NCBI RefSeq assembly: GCF_037029465.1
Contig: NZ_JAYMEM010000026.1
Location: 496,001-560,000 of the forward strand
Length of the DNA stretch: 64,000 bases
Reading direction: 5' to 3'
Origin: Mesoflavibacter sp037029465
GTDB taxonomy: Bacteria; Bacteroidota; Bacteroidia; Flavobacteriales; Flavobacteriaceae
The notes beneath the pieces are model-generated. The model had not been told where the DNA came from. It saw nothing but the letters and a program-made list of their open reading frames with translations, and ran no database searches. The translations under genes were made by a program, and so were the position numbers. The stretch's first letter is position 1; each line of letters opens with the position of its first letter. Positions 33,536 to 42,538 of the stretch are shown here, piece after piece.

Positions 33536-34909
33536 CTAATCTTGAAGAAATTTAAAACCTACTCCTATAAAATTAGCAGACAAACCTGTATTACGTTTGT
33601 AGTTATTGTATTTTAAGTCTATACTTTTCAAACCAAATTTCCAGATATGTGCTTTGGTAAAAATATCTGTGTAACTAATGCCAAAACCTATCTGTGTTGC
33701 ATTAAACTTTGACAAATCATAATCTGAAGTATAATATTGTTCTGTTGATAGGTGTTGATCAAAAGGTGCAAAATAATCTGCTGCTGTTTGATCATAATAC
33801 CTAAATGATGGATATAAGGTAAACTTTTGAGATACTTTAATTGGTAGTTCTATACTTGCTGTATTGGACTTTATTCCCCAATCATCAAAGTAATATCTAT
33901 AATAGGTTCTTACTGTAAAAATTTCATTTAAATAATAATTAAACCTAATACCAAACGGAATTTTTGTTCTGCTTGATGGCAATCTTTCAATATCATCTGC
34001 TAACATAAATACATCTGTGTTTGATGGCGATGTATAATTAGGAATACTTGATGCATTACCAATATAATAATTGGCTACGTCCCCAAAATATACACGTTGT
34101 AATGGATTAGCCAACCAACCTTCTTGCCTTACAACATCTACAAAAAATGAAAATTGCGCATTTTTATTAAGAATTTGAGATACGCTTAATGATATAGAAT
34201 AAGAGTTTCTGCCTTTATCTTTAATAGAACTATAATTTGTAGGATTCCATGCGGTTGTAGGTGTTCCGTTTTGATCTATTATTGTAACACCGCTAAAGAA
34301 ACCTTGGTTAAAATTACCATTAACTTCTTCAAAAGATTTTAATTCTGTTGGATAGATAGGATTCCAAGTGTCAATATATACTTTTCCGCTTATGCCTAAA
34401 GTTGTGTTTTTTTCATTAAATAGTTTTGTTAATCCGCCACCAAATCCAGCAGAAACATAATCATATTCTGCAGCAAAAGAAACATCTGCATTCCAAATAG
34501 TGTTTCTATCATCAGAACTATGAGAATAATCGGCGTTAATGCTTGTCCAAGTATCTGATCCTGATGCACCAGAAGAAGCAACCCAAGGACTTAAGGAGTT
34601 AGATTTATCAAATGGGTTACCGTTACTAGAAGAAGCAGATGTATACGCAGATATACCAGCATCTACAGTTAAAACATCATCATCATTTAAAGGAATGCTA
34701 ACTACAATTGTACCTGTAACATCAGATAATTCTTCTGTACCAATTCCACCAGTAACCGATGCATTATTACCATCTTGAGAATAATAAGTACTTAAAAAAT
34801 CTACTTCTGTAGTTTCTAATACTCTTTTTTTATATACTTGCGTTGAGTCTTGTTGCGCATACATACAAGTAAACGCCAATAGAAATAATATAAAAAGACT
34901 GTTTTTCAT
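33536..34909 (-). CDS. DUF3570 outer-membrane beta-barrel protein
   Basis: A 457-residue DUF3570 protein with signal peptide (cleavage near MYAQQ, residue 19) and a repetitive beta-strand pattern over its whole length ending near FKFLQD, typical of an outer-membrane barrel. The N-terminal region starts KKRVLETTEVDFLSTYYSQDGNNASVTGG; a loop at about residue 113 reads SSGASGSDTW, resembling the [ST]GA[ST] sites that ApbE-type transferases modify in other proteins. It closes the thioredoxin-ApbE-DUF4266-DUF3570 operon, 15 bases after the lipoprotein. The function is not established. Confidence 0.82.
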   Translation of the reverse strand: MKNSLFILFLLAFTCMYAQQDSTQVYKKRVLETTEVDFLSTYYSQDGNNASVTGGIGTEELSDVTGTIVVSIPLNDDDVLTVDAGISAYTSASSSNGNPFDKSNSLSPWVASSGASGSDTWTSINADYSHSSDDRNTIWNADVSFAAEYDYVSAGFGGGLTKLFNEKNTTLGISGKVYIDTWNPIYPTELKSFEEVNGNFNQGFFSGVTIIDQNGTPTTAWNPTNYSSIKDKGRNSYSISLSVSQILNKNAQFSFFVDVVRQEGWLANPLQRVYFGDVANYYIGNASSIPNYTSPSNTDVFMLADDIERLPSSRTKIPFGIRFNYYLNEIFTVRTYYRYYFDDWGIKSNTASIELPIKVSQKFTLYPSFRYYDQTAADYFAPFDQHLSTEQYYTSDYDLSKFNATQIGFGISYTDIFTKAHIWKFGLKSIDLKYNNYKRNTGLSANFIGVGFKFLQD

Positions 34910-34924
34910 TATAAATTTTTAATG

Positions 34925-35134
34925 TTAATTACATCCACATCCACCACCAGATTTACCTCCGTTTGCACCAGAAGCACCTTCGCGATAGACTTGATAGCTT
35001 ATTTCAAAACGATCTATTTTTTTCTGACTTAATGCCATATCTGGATCATTGATATTTACTTTTTCGTATTCTTTAACAGCTGTGCAAGAGGTTAATCCTA
35101 ACAATACAACAGCGACAATCAGCAGCTTTTTCAT
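34925..35134 (-). CDS. DUF4266 small lipoprotein
   Basis: A 69-residue lipoprotein: signal peptide with lipobox LTSC (Cys17), a conserved middle LSQKKIDRFEISYQVYREG with an amphipathic pattern, and a Gly/Ser-rich tail ending GGGCGCN. The terminal CGC is striking, possibly a metal- or thiol-reactive site. It is in the four-gene operon between apbE and the DUF3570 gene, 4 bases from the apbE stop. Family members always occur beside these genes to my knowledge, but no biochemical role is known. Confidence 0.78.
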   Translation of the reverse strand: MKKLLIVAVVLLGLTSCTAVKEYEKVNINDPDMALSQKKIDRFEISYQVYREGASGANGGKSGGGCGCN

Positions 35135-35138
35135 CTAT

Positions 35139-36122
35139 TTAGTTTTGTGTATTTAATTGAATATTATTTGAGGTAATTATTTTATTGTTTTCATCAATAA
35201 TGATGCACTCTACACCATTTAACTGATTTATAAAATCTAAGCCCGTATCTTTTCCCATTACAAAAACAGATGTTGCTAAAGCATCTGCTAACTCTGCTGT
35301 TTTTGTAAAAATGCTAACGCTTAAAACACCAGTAGCAGGATAACCTGTTCTTGGGTCTATGATGTGCGTGTATAGTTTATCATTAAATCTTACATACTTT
35401 TCATAATTTCCTGAAGTCACAACAGCTCTATTTTTTACAGGAAACCAAGAAAATACTTTGCTTTTGTTTAGAGGATTAACAATAGCAACCATCCAATCGT
35501 TTCCGTTAGGTTGTGTTCCCCAAGTATTTAAATCTCCAGACGCGTTTATAATACCTGCTGTTACACCGTTTTTTATCAATAGTGCTTTAGCTTTATCTGC
35601 TGCATAGCCTTTACCTATGGCGCCAAAGCCAATTTTCATCCCTTTTAATTTCAGGTAAACTGTTTGTTTTTCCTTATTTAAAATGATGTTCTCATAACCA
35701 ACTTTTTCAACTGATTTTTTAATATCTTCTTCACTAGGCATTTTAGTCATTGAACCGTCAAACTTCCATATTTTATCCATAGATGCGTAGCTAATATCAA
35801 AAGCACCATTTGTTAATTTTGATAGTTTTATTGCTCGTTCTATTAAATCAAAAAGTTCTTGATCTACTTTTACGGGTTTAATCCCAGAATTTTGATTAAT
35901 TAAAGACGTTTGAGAATTGCTATCCCAAGAAGAAATAAGTGTTTCAATTCTTTTAATTTCTGAAATAGCAGAATTGATATGCTTAAAACCTTCGGTAGAA
36001 TCTTTTGCAACAACAGTAATTTCAAAGCTACTTCCCATTAGGATTAGCTTTTTATTAAACACATTTTGAGAATGTGCAAATACTGTAACTAAAAGAAATA
36101 ATATGCTAAGTTTATTTTTCAA
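35139..36122 (-). CDS. apbE: FAD:protein FMN transferase (ApbE)
   Basis: A 327-residue exported protein: signal peptide (about 1-18, VTVFAHSQ), then the ApbE core with LILMGSSFEI, DISYASMDKIWKF, KIGFGAIGKGYAADKA, GIINASGDLNTWGTQP and YTHIIDPRTGYPATGVLSVSIF; LADALATSVFVMG gives the C-terminal ADALAT-type segment. ApbE moves FMN from FAD onto Thr/Ser of exported proteins. No FMN-binding-domain gene is next to it, so its client is not obvious; the operon neighbours are candidates. Its start overlaps the thioredoxin gene by 11 bases. Confidence 0.92.
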   Translation of the reverse strand: MKNKLSILFLLVTVFAHSQNVFNKKLILMGSSFEITVVAKDSTEGFKHINSAISEIKRIETLISSWDSNSQTSLINQNSGIKPVKVDQELFDLIERAIKLSKLTNGAFDISYASMDKIWKFDGSMTKMPSEEDIKKSVEKVGYENIILNKEKQTVYLKLKGMKIGFGAIGKGYAADKAKALLIKNGVTAGIINASGDLNTWGTQPNGNDWMVAIVNPLNKSKVFSWFPVKNRAVVTSGNYEKYVRFNDKLYTHIIDPRTGYPATGVLSVSIFTKTAELADALATSVFVMGKDTGLDFINQLNGVECIIIDENNKIITSNNIQLNTQN

Positions 36123-36552
36123 AAGCTGTTAATTTTTTAAAGTAATCTTCTGGTGTTGATTTTTCATACCCTAAGCTTCCTAACACTTTCCCTTCTGGTG
36201 AAAGCACAACTACATAAGGAAAATATCCGTTTGGGTTATATTTTTCGGCTAACTTGGCATTATGAGCTGTTTGCGAATCTGAAAGTTGATTTTTTTTACG
36301 TTTAGGAAAATCTGCTTGAAGCATTACAAAATGATGTTTTGCTAAATCTTGAAACTTTGCTGTGCTCCAAATTTCTTTATCTAATTTAATGCATGGTGCA
36401 CACCAATCTGATCCTTGAAACACCAAAACAATGTTATGATTTCCTTTTTTTGCTAATGCTTTTGCAGTATCTATATTAGTTTGCCAATCTTGAGCAAATG
36501 CACTAAAAGAAAGCAACATTGTTATTATGATTAAAAATTTTAACTTATTCAT
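36112..36552 (-). CDS. Exported thioredoxin-family protein
   Basis: A 146-residue protein with signal peptide (about 1-20, LLSFSAFAQ) and a thioredoxin fold of the DsbD-C/thiol:disulfide reductase type. The active site SDWCAPC (CxxC-like WCAPC) sits near residue 52, and the cis-Pro segment is YFPYVVVLSPEGKVLGSLGY. It probably keeps cysteines of periplasmic partners reduced, possibly the CGC tail of the DUF4266 lipoprotein. First gene of a four-gene operon. Confidence 0.88.
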   Translation of the reverse strand: MNKLKFLIIITMLLSFSAFAQDWQTNIDTAKALAKKGNHNIVLVFQGSDWCAPCIKLDKEIWSTAKFQDLAKHHFVMLQADFPKRKKNQLSDSQTAHNAKLAEKYNPNGYFPYVVVLSPEGKVLGSLGYEKSTPEDYFKKLTAFEK

Positions 36553-36812
36553 TTGTCTGTTTTTTTATTATACAACTCAATATTAAATAACCCTACCCTA
36601 ATATGTTTTCAACAAAAAGCCTCAATAAAAATTGAGACTTTATGCTATTAATCAATAAATGTGTAATGGAGAATTAAATGAAAACAAATACCATTACAGA
36701 AAACCAAATTTTTGAATATACTGTTTATACAATCTATCTTTAAATTACCCTACCCCAATTATTAAATATTTTTTACATAGCTTTGAAAGGTCTATAAACA
36801 CTGACTTTATTT
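36553..36812. promoter_or_regulatory. Divergent regulatory gap between the thioredoxin operon and the ECF sigma gene
   Basis: This 260-base gap contains two direct copies of AATWACCCTACCCYAAT at 36586-36602 and 36743-36759. A third, reversed GTAGGGTT is at 37328-37335 before the anti-sigma gene. TAGCTTTG at 36778-36785 is a -7 box 28 bases before the sigma gene ATG, and the second repeat ends 18 bases upstream of it. A TGTAATGG/CCATTACA inverted repeat lies at 36662-36669/36691-36698. On the minus strand, AAGTCTCAAT-TTTT-ATTGAGGCTTTTT (36617-36640) is a terminator-like hairpin inside the likely leader of the thioredoxin operon. Confidence 0.5.
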
Positions 36813-37325
36813 ATGGCAGAAAAATCAAAAAACGTTTGTGAAGAAGATGTTTTTAATCACGTTTTTAATACTTACATCAAAGACGTAAGACGTTTTATAT
36901 ACTCTAAAACTAGAGATTTAGAACTTGCAGAAGATATTGTGCAAGATGCCTTTGTTAAAATTTGGGAAAATTGTGAAACAGTTATTTTTGCCAAGGTTAA
37001 AAACTTCTTATTTACCATTGCCAACAATTTATTTTTAAACATTACAAAGCATAATAAAGTAAAGCATAATTATATACAAAACAACACTAATACAAGTACA
37101 AATCAATCTCCAGAATTCCTTTTACTAGAAGAAGAGTTTTTACACAAACTAGAGCAAACTATTGCAAGTTTACCAGAAACGCAACGCGAAGTTTTTCTTT
37201 TAAGTAGAATAGAAAAAATGAAATATAAAGATATCGCAACACAATTAGGCATCTCTCTAAAAGCAGTAGAAAAGCGCATGCACAAAGCTTTAATTATAAT
37301 GCGAGAAGAAATTGGTGATATCTAA
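36813..37325 (+). CDS. FecI-like ECF sigma factor
   Basis: A 170-residue RNA polymerase sigma factor with region 2 (YIKDVRRFIYSKTRDLELAEDIVQDAFVKIWEN) and region 4 (SLPETQREVFLLSRIEKMKYKDIATQLGISLKAVEKRMHKAL). This is the Bacteroidota FecI-like group. It forms a set with the anti-sigma FecR-like gene and TonB receptor immediately downstream, the classic signalling arrangement in which receptor engagement releases the sigma factor. A TAGCTTTG box precedes it. Confidence 0.93.
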   Translation: MAEKSKNVCEEDVFNHVFNTYIKDVRRFIYSKTRDLELAEDIVQDAFVKIWENCETVIFAKVKNFLFTIANNLFLNITKHNKVKHNYIQNNTNTSTNQSPEFLLLEEEFLHKLEQTIASLPETQREVFLLSRIEKMKYKDIATQLGISLKAVEKRMHKALIIMREEIGDI

Positions 37326-37375
37326 AAGTAGGGTTTTTTATTATTTAATTGTACTTAAGTTGAAAGGCTAAACAT

Positions 37376-38311
37376 ATGACTGCTAAAAACGAAAATATAG
37401 AAGATACGTTTCTTGCAAAATGGATTGCAGACGAACTTTCTGATACTGAATTTAAACAATTAGTATCAGAAGCAGATTATTTGGCTTATCAAAAAATCAA
37501 AGAAGGTATAAACGTATATCAACATATTGAAACAGCAGATAATGATTTCACTTTAAAACAAGTCAAAAAGAAAATTTCATCTATTAATACTAAAAAGAAA
37601 TCGCCTAAAGTTATTTCAATTTACTATAAAGCAGCTATAGCTGTTGCTGCATCTTTGATTCTTTTATTTGGATTAAACAACTTCTTTTTTAATGATGTAA
37701 TAAACTCTACAAACTTTGGAGAACAGCAAACCATTACGTTATTAGATGGCTCTGAAGTTATTTTAAATGCAAAATCTTCACTTACTTACAATAAAAAGAA
37801 TTGGGCAACTAATCGTGAAGTCACTTTAGAAGGAGAAGGCTTTTTTAAAGTAAAAAAAGGAAGTACGTTTACAGTTAACACAACCAATGGTAGTGTTACT
37901 GTTTTAGGCACGCAATTTAATGTTTTAAATAATTCTAACTTTTTTGAAACAACTTGCTATCAAGGTAAAGTAAGTGTTGTAAGTGATGAACAAAAGTTTG
38001 TTTTAACACCAACCATGCGTGTTACGAATAACAATGGAATAATTACAAGCTCGACCATACAACCTAACCAAAACCCAACTTGGATTGATGGCATAAGTAG
38101 CTTTAAAGCAGTACCTTTAAAACAAGTAATATTGGCATTAGAAAAACAATTTAATATTTCTTTTAAACCTTATGATATTGATGATTCTGTTATCTTTACA
38201 GGTAGTTTTGACAACAAAAACTTAAAGTCAGCTTTGGCTTCTGTTTTTGAAACTGTTCAAATAAATTATACTGTAAAAAACAATATTGTAACGTTAGAAA
38301 GACAGCCTTAA
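37376..38311 (+). CDS. FecR-family anti-sigma factor
   Basis: A 311-residue inner-membrane protein. Cytosolic N-terminus with FLAKWIADELSDTEFKQL typical of FecR, one transmembrane segment near residue 85-104 (AAIAVAASLILLFGL), the periplasmic FecR beta domain (QTITLLDGSEVILNAKSSLTY, EVTLEGEGFFKVKKG, TVLGTQFNV), and a C-terminal DUF4974 segment (PLKQVILALEKQFNISFK). It would hold the ECF sigma factor inactive until the receptor signals. It starts 50 bases after the sigma gene; its stop shares one base with the receptor ATG. Confidence 0.92.
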   Translation: MTAKNENIEDTFLAKWIADELSDTEFKQLVSEADYLAYQKIKEGINVYQHIETADNDFTLKQVKKKISSINTKKKSPKVISIYYKAAIAVAASLILLFGLNNFFFNDVINSTNFGEQQTITLLDGSEVILNAKSSLTYNKKNWATNREVTLEGEGFFKVKKGSTFTVNTTNGSVTVLGTQFNVLNNSNFFETTCYQGKVSVVSDEQKFVLTPTMRVTNNNGIITSSTIQPNQNPTWIDGISSFKAVPLKQVILALEKQFNISFKPYDIDDSVIFTGSFDNKNLKSALASVFETVQINYTVKNNIVTLERQP

Positions 38312-40599
38312 TGCCTACCAGATTTTGTTTATTCTTTTTCTTTTTAAGTAGTTTTGCTTTTTCTCAAAATAAAGCTACTTTTTCGTTTTCTGATATTCAG
38401 GTTACAGAAGCTATATCTGTCATAGAGACAAATTATGATGTAAAAATTTCTTACGTTAATAAACTTGTTGAAGGTAAAATAATTTCGTTTGAATCTAAAG
38501 AAAGAACCTTGCAGGAGAGCTTGACAGAATTAAGCGAAAAATCTCAAATTTCATTCAAAATAATAGACAATACTTTTATTGTTTTAAATGAAAAAGAGCC
38601 TGAAAAAACCTTGTCAGAACAAACATTAGACGAAATTATTATTACAGAATATCTAACAAAAGGAATCTCTAAAAAATTAGACGCCTCTTTTAACTTAAAA
38701 CCCAAACAACTTGGTGTCTTACCAGGTTTAATAGATGCAGATATTTTAGAAAGTATTCAAGAATTACCTGGTGTGATTAGTCCAAATGAAACCGCAAGTG
38801 GTTTAAATATTAGAGGTGGATCTTCTGATGAGAATTTGCTGTTATGGGACAATATTAATATTTATCACAACGGACATTTATTTGGTATGATTTCTCCGTT
38901 TAACCCTAATATCACCCAGAACATTCAGTTTTATAATAAAGGGACAAACCCTAGATTTGGCGAGCGTTTATCTGGTGTTATTGATATTTCTACCAACAAT
39001 AATGTAATAGAAAAAACAAACGTTGGCATTGGTTTAAATGGAATTAGTGTAGATGGTTTTTTAGAAACACCAATTATAAAAAATAAATTAAGTATTCTAT
39101 TATCTTATCGCAGATCTTACGAAGGTTTTTTTGAGACTAATAGCTTTCAAAAAATGGAAGACAAAGTATTTCAAAACTCTTCTATTTTAGACGAAGGTAA
39201 CTCAGAAGAAGATTTTTATTTTAAAGACTATAATCTAAAATTAAACTATCAAATCAATAAAAATCATCGTCTTAATTTCAGTTATATAAGTATAGATAAT
39301 GATTTGACACATCAATTGGATAACGTACAAAACAATCAAAGTTTTATAGATTTTTTAGATATTGAAAATAAAGGGTTTAGTCTTAATTGGAAAGCTTATT
39401 GGAATGATCATATTATCCAAAGCACAAGTGTTAACACTTCAAATTATTCGCTTAATTATAACTTTACTTCATACCAAAATACTTTAGAAAATTTAAACAG
39501 AGAAAAGTATAATGAAGTTGAAGATTATAATTTTTTAACCGAATTTGAAATTCGTCTTGAAAATTCAAATAAGGTCGATTTAGGTGTTCAGATTTCAGAA
39601 AAAGAAGCCAGTTATATATTTAAAGAAACTAATGAGAATAATGCTTTGCAACTGGACTATTCTAAGGTTAATACATATTCTCTTTTTACAAATTACACTA
39701 ACAGAACTTCTAAAATTATATTTTACAACTTAGGTTTTAGGGTTAACTACTACTCTATTTTAGATGAAATTAGATTAGAACCAAGAATTATTTTAACTAA
39801 AGATTTGACCAAAACACTAAAACTTCAAGCTACTGCCGAAGTTAAAAACCAAGCTATTTATCAAATTAATGAAAGTGTTTTAAGTGATTCTTCTTTAGAG
39901 AATAAACTATGGAGAATTGCAGATAAAAATAATGCTCCGATACTTAATAGCAAGCAAATAAGCTTAGGTACCATTTATAAAAATAATAATTGGGACTTAG
40001 ATTTTGACTTTTATTATAAACAAATAAAAGGTGTTAGTGCATTTACGCAAGGTTTATTTGAAAATATTGATGATGAAGTATTTAACGGTAGAAAACGAAT
40101 TTTAGGGTTTGATCTATTCGCTAAAAAAAGCTTTAATAAAATTAATGCTTGGGCAAGTTATTCTTTATCCGAAATTGATAACAAATTTGAAGGTATTAAC
40201 AACAATAATTATTTCACTGCTAGAAACGAAATAAGAAATGCTTTGTCAACATCTGTTGCTTATAAAACAGATAAAATACAAATAGCTTTAGGCTGGAAAT
40301 GGCACAATGGTAAACCTTTTACAAATTTTACTACTTCTAATAATACTATTGAATTTGATAAAATTAATAACAGAAAACTACCTAATTATCATCGGTTAGA
40401 TTTATCTGCATTTTACAACTTTAGCTTAGCAAAAGATACTGATGCTAAAGGAAAAATTGGCTTTTCTATTAGAAACTTATACAATAAAAAGAATTTGCTA
40501 AGTAGAGAATATGTTGTTGGAGAAAACAACACTTTAGTAGAGTTTGATTATTACTCTATTGGGTTTATGCCAAACTTTTTACTTAGATTTAATTGGTAA
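38311..40599 (+). CDS. TonB-dependent receptor with N-terminal STN signalling domain
   Basis: A 762-residue outer-membrane receptor: signal peptide 1-18 (SSFAFSQ), an STN (secretin/TonB short N-terminal) domain at about 20-100 that contacts the FecR protein, the plug at about 120-235 (LPGVISPNETASGLNIRGGSSDENLLLWDNINIYHNGHLFG), and a barrel ending FMPNFLLRFNW with terminal aromatic residue. It lacks a CarboxypepD_reg domain and no SusD gene follows, so it is more likely a small-ligand (for example siderophore or metal) receptor than a glycan receptor; ligand unknown. It is translationally coupled to the anti-sigma gene. Confidence 0.9.
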   Translation: MPTRFCLFFFFLSSFAFSQNKATFSFSDIQVTEAISVIETNYDVKISYVNKLVEGKIISFESKERTLQESLTELSEKSQISFKIIDNTFIVLNEKEPEKTLSEQTLDEIIITEYLTKGISKKLDASFNLKPKQLGVLPGLIDADILESIQELPGVISPNETASGLNIRGGSSDENLLLWDNINIYHNGHLFGMISPFNPNITQNIQFYNKGTNPRFGERLSGVIDISTNNNVIEKTNVGIGLNGISVDGFLETPIIKNKLSILLSYRRSYEGFFETNSFQKMEDKVFQNSSILDEGNSEEDFYFKDYNLKLNYQINKNHRLNFSYISIDNDLTHQLDNVQNNQSFIDFLDIENKGFSLNWKAYWNDHIIQSTSVNTSNYSLNYNFTSYQNTLENLNREKYNEVEDYNFLTEFEIRLENSNKVDLGVQISEKEASYIFKETNENNALQLDYSKVNTYSLFTNYTNRTSKIIFYNLGFRVNYYSILDEIRLEPRIILTKDLTKTLKLQATAEVKNQAIYQINESVLSDSSLENKLWRIADKNNAPILNSKQISLGTIYKNNNWDLDFDFYYKQIKGVSAFTQGLFENIDDEVFNGRKRILGFDLFAKKSFNKINAWASYSLSEIDNKFEGINNNNYFTARNEIRNALSTSVAYKTDKIQIALGWKWHNGKPFTNFTTSNNTIEFDKINNRKLPNYHRLDLSAFYNFSLAKDTDAKGKIGFSIRNLYNKKNLLSREYVVGENNTLVEFDYYSIGFMPNFLLRFNW

Positions 40600-41823
40600 T
40601 TAATCTACCAAATCTATATGTCTGTCATGATAACCTAGCAAGTACAAAACACCATCTAATCCAATACTAGAGATTGAACTTTGCGCATTGTTTTTAACCT
40701 TTGGTTTTGCATGAAAAGCAATACCTAAACCAGCTAAATTTAGCATTGGCAAATCGTTAGCACCATCACCAACTGCAATGGTTTGATTGATATGAATGCC
40801 TTCTTTTTTAGCTATTTCTTTAAGGTATTCTGCTTTTTTATTACCGTCTACAATTTCTCCAATATAACCACCAGTTAAAGCGCCATTTTTAATTTCTAAT
40901 TGATTAGCATATACATAATCAATTCCTAATTTTTCTTGCAAATAGTAACCAAAATAAGTAAATCCACCAGATAGAATAGCTGTTTTAAATCCGTAGCTTT
41001 TTAAAGTATCAATTAATCGTTTAGCGCCTTTAGTTATTGGTAAATTTTCTGCAACGTTTTTTAAAACATCTTCACTTAACCCTTCTAACAATATCATGCG
41101 ACGTTTAAAACTTTGGTTAAAATCTATTTCGCCTTGCATTGCAGACTCTGTAATAGCTTTTACTTCTGCTCCAACACCTGCAAGTTCTGCTAATTCATCA
41201 ATTACTTCGGTTTGTATTAATGTAGAATCCATATCAAAACACACTAAACGTCTGTTACGACGATAAATATTGTCTTCTTGAAATGCAATATCTACATCTA
41301 AATCGTGAGAGATTTGCATGAATTTTTCTGTAAATTCAGCTTTATTATCAATTTTTCCTCTAATAGATAATTGAATTGACGCACGAGGATATTCGTCTTT
41401 TTTAATTAATGACGTACGACCTGTTAACCTTTTTATCGCATCAATATTTAGGTTTTTATTAGAAATAACTTGAGTAACTTTTGAAATTTGCTCTGCAGTT
41501 AAACGTTCTCCTAAAATTGTAATAATATATCTATCTTTTCCTTGAAGGTTAACCCAGTTTTCATATTTTTCTAATGAAATAGGTGTAAATTTTGCTTTAA
41601 CACCTAGCTCGTAAGCCTTAAAAAGTAAGTCTTTTAAAACCGCCGATGATTTGTCTCCTTTTTCAATTTCAAATAAAAAACCTAAGGATAATGTGTCGTG
41701 TATATTTGCTTGTCCAATATCTAAAATTTTGGCACCATAAAGCGATAATACATTTGTTAAACTTGAAGTTAATCCTGGTTTGTCTTGTCCTGAAATGTTA
41801 AGCAGAAAAATATCGTTGGTCAT
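40600..41823 (-). CDS. serB: Phosphoserine phosphatase with N-terminal ACT domains
   Basis: A 407-residue enzyme for the last step of serine synthesis. An ACT-like region spans about 1-180 (NISGQDKPGLTSSLTNVLS at the start), followed by the HAD phosphatase core: CFDMDSTLIQTEVIDELA (motif I, DxDST), ILSGGFTYFG (motif II Ser), and VGDGANDLPMLNLAGLGIAFHAKP (motifs III-IV). It ends exactly at the TonB receptor stop (adjacent stop codons, no gap). It is the last gene of the long minus-strand run that starts with the amidase. Confidence 0.93.
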   Translation of the reverse strand: MTNDIFLLNISGQDKPGLTSSLTNVLSLYGAKILDIGQANIHDTLSLGFLFEIEKGDKSSAVLKDLLFKAYELGVKAKFTPISLEKYENWVNLQGKDRYIITILGERLTAEQISKVTQVISNKNLNIDAIKRLTGRTSLIKKDEYPRASIQLSIRGKIDNKAEFTEKFMQISHDLDVDIAFQEDNIYRRNRRLVCFDMDSTLIQTEVIDELAELAGVGAEVKAITESAMQGEIDFNQSFKRRMILLEGLSEDVLKNVAENLPITKGAKRLIDTLKSYGFKTAILSGGFTYFGYYLQEKLGIDYVYANQLEIKNGALTGGYIGEIVDGNKKAEYLKEIAKKEGIHINQTIAVGDGANDLPMLNLAGLGIAFHAKPKVKNNAQSSISSIGLDGVLYLLGYHDRHIDLVD

Positions 41824-41838
41824 CTGGTTATTTTGTAG

Positions 41839-42321
41839 TTAGAAAAATCTGCTGTGCCAGCTATCTTCTGCCGGAACTTCCCAATTTTCATTAAGTTCTT
41901 CAATATTGGTCACTAAGTTGTTAAAAACAATGGTATTTTTAGATACTGCTTTATCCTTTACCATCTTTTTAAAATCTAAAAGTGTTTTATGAGCAACAAA
42001 TTGACCTTGCTTGTAAGATACATTCATTTTATCCATTAAATCTACATTATAATCTTGCTCTAATTGTTGGATAAATCTTACTGAGGCATCAATACTACAA
42101 CCTGTTGCAGATTGTGATGTTTGGTCTACTGCTAATATGATAAAGCGTTTATATCTAATATCATAACCTGCATTTAGATCTGTACCGTGAGCAGTCCAAT
42201 TGGTGATAAATGTATCTAGTTTTTGTTTGATTTCTGTAAGTTCTTCATCAGAAAAACTTCTATTGGCTTGGTATATCCAAACTCTTGAATGTTCTGGTAG
42301 CGTGTTAAAATCTACTAACAT
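41839..42321 (-). CDS. Conserved hypothetical protein (often mislabelled ABC transporter ATPase)
   Basis: A 160-residue cytosolic protein with no Walker A, Walker B or ABC signature, although flavobacterial homologues are frequently labelled as ABC transporter ATPase. Notable segments: HSRVWIYQANRSFSDEEL, FITNWTAHGTDLNAGYDIRYKRFIILAVDQTSQSATGCSID and a WHSRFF C-terminus. The function is unknown. It overlaps the next upstream small membrane gene by one base (ATGA-type overlap) and sits 15 bases before serB. Confidence 0.75.
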   Translation of the reverse strand: MLVDFNTLPEHSRVWIYQANRSFSDEELTEIKQKLDTFITNWTAHGTDLNAGYDIRYKRFIILAVDQTSQSATGCSIDASVRFIQQLEQDYNVDLMDKMNVSYKQGQFVAHKTLLDFKKMVKDKAVSKNTIVFNNLVTNIEELNENWEVPAEDSWHSRFF

Positions 42322-42533
42322 TAATCTAAATTTTTGTTTTTGTTATTGGGTTTTCGTTTTGCCATAAAAATGCCAAAAATCCAAAATAAGAAAAAGCTAA
42401 TTGTTGTATATAAGCTATTAAATGGCATATCTCTTAAATAGTTTATAAAAGTAACTATCAAGGTTCCTATAATAGCCATAATAAAACCCGTAATAACTCT
42501 TTGCTTAAGTGGTAGTTTTTGTTGGTCCTCCAA
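42321..42533 (-). CDS. Small membrane protein, hypothetical
   Basis: A 70-residue protein with two hydrophobic segments (about residues 12-28 and 38-54) and a Lys-rich C-terminal tail (AKRKPNNKNKNLD). It starts 5 bases after the CCG-domain protein and overlaps the next gene by one base, strong evidence it is translated. No family recognised. Confidence 0.65.
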   Translation of the reverse strand: MEDQQKLPLKQRVITGFIMAIIGTLIVTFINYLRDMPFNSLYTTISFFLFWIFGIFMAKRKPNNKNKNLD

Positions 42534-42538
42534 AACGA

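Noticed and set aside
34925..35134. SGAN in the DUF4266 tail as an FMN attachment site
   Set aside because: The acceptor position holds Asn rather than Thr/Ser, so ApbE could not modify it there.
36678..36743. A 21-codon ORF in the sigma-gene leader
   Set aside because: It starts with ATG but has no supporting features; a chance ORF in AT-rich DNA is more likely.
41839..42321. ABC transporter ATPase label
   Set aside because: There is no Walker A, Walker B or ABC signature, so the common database name was not used.
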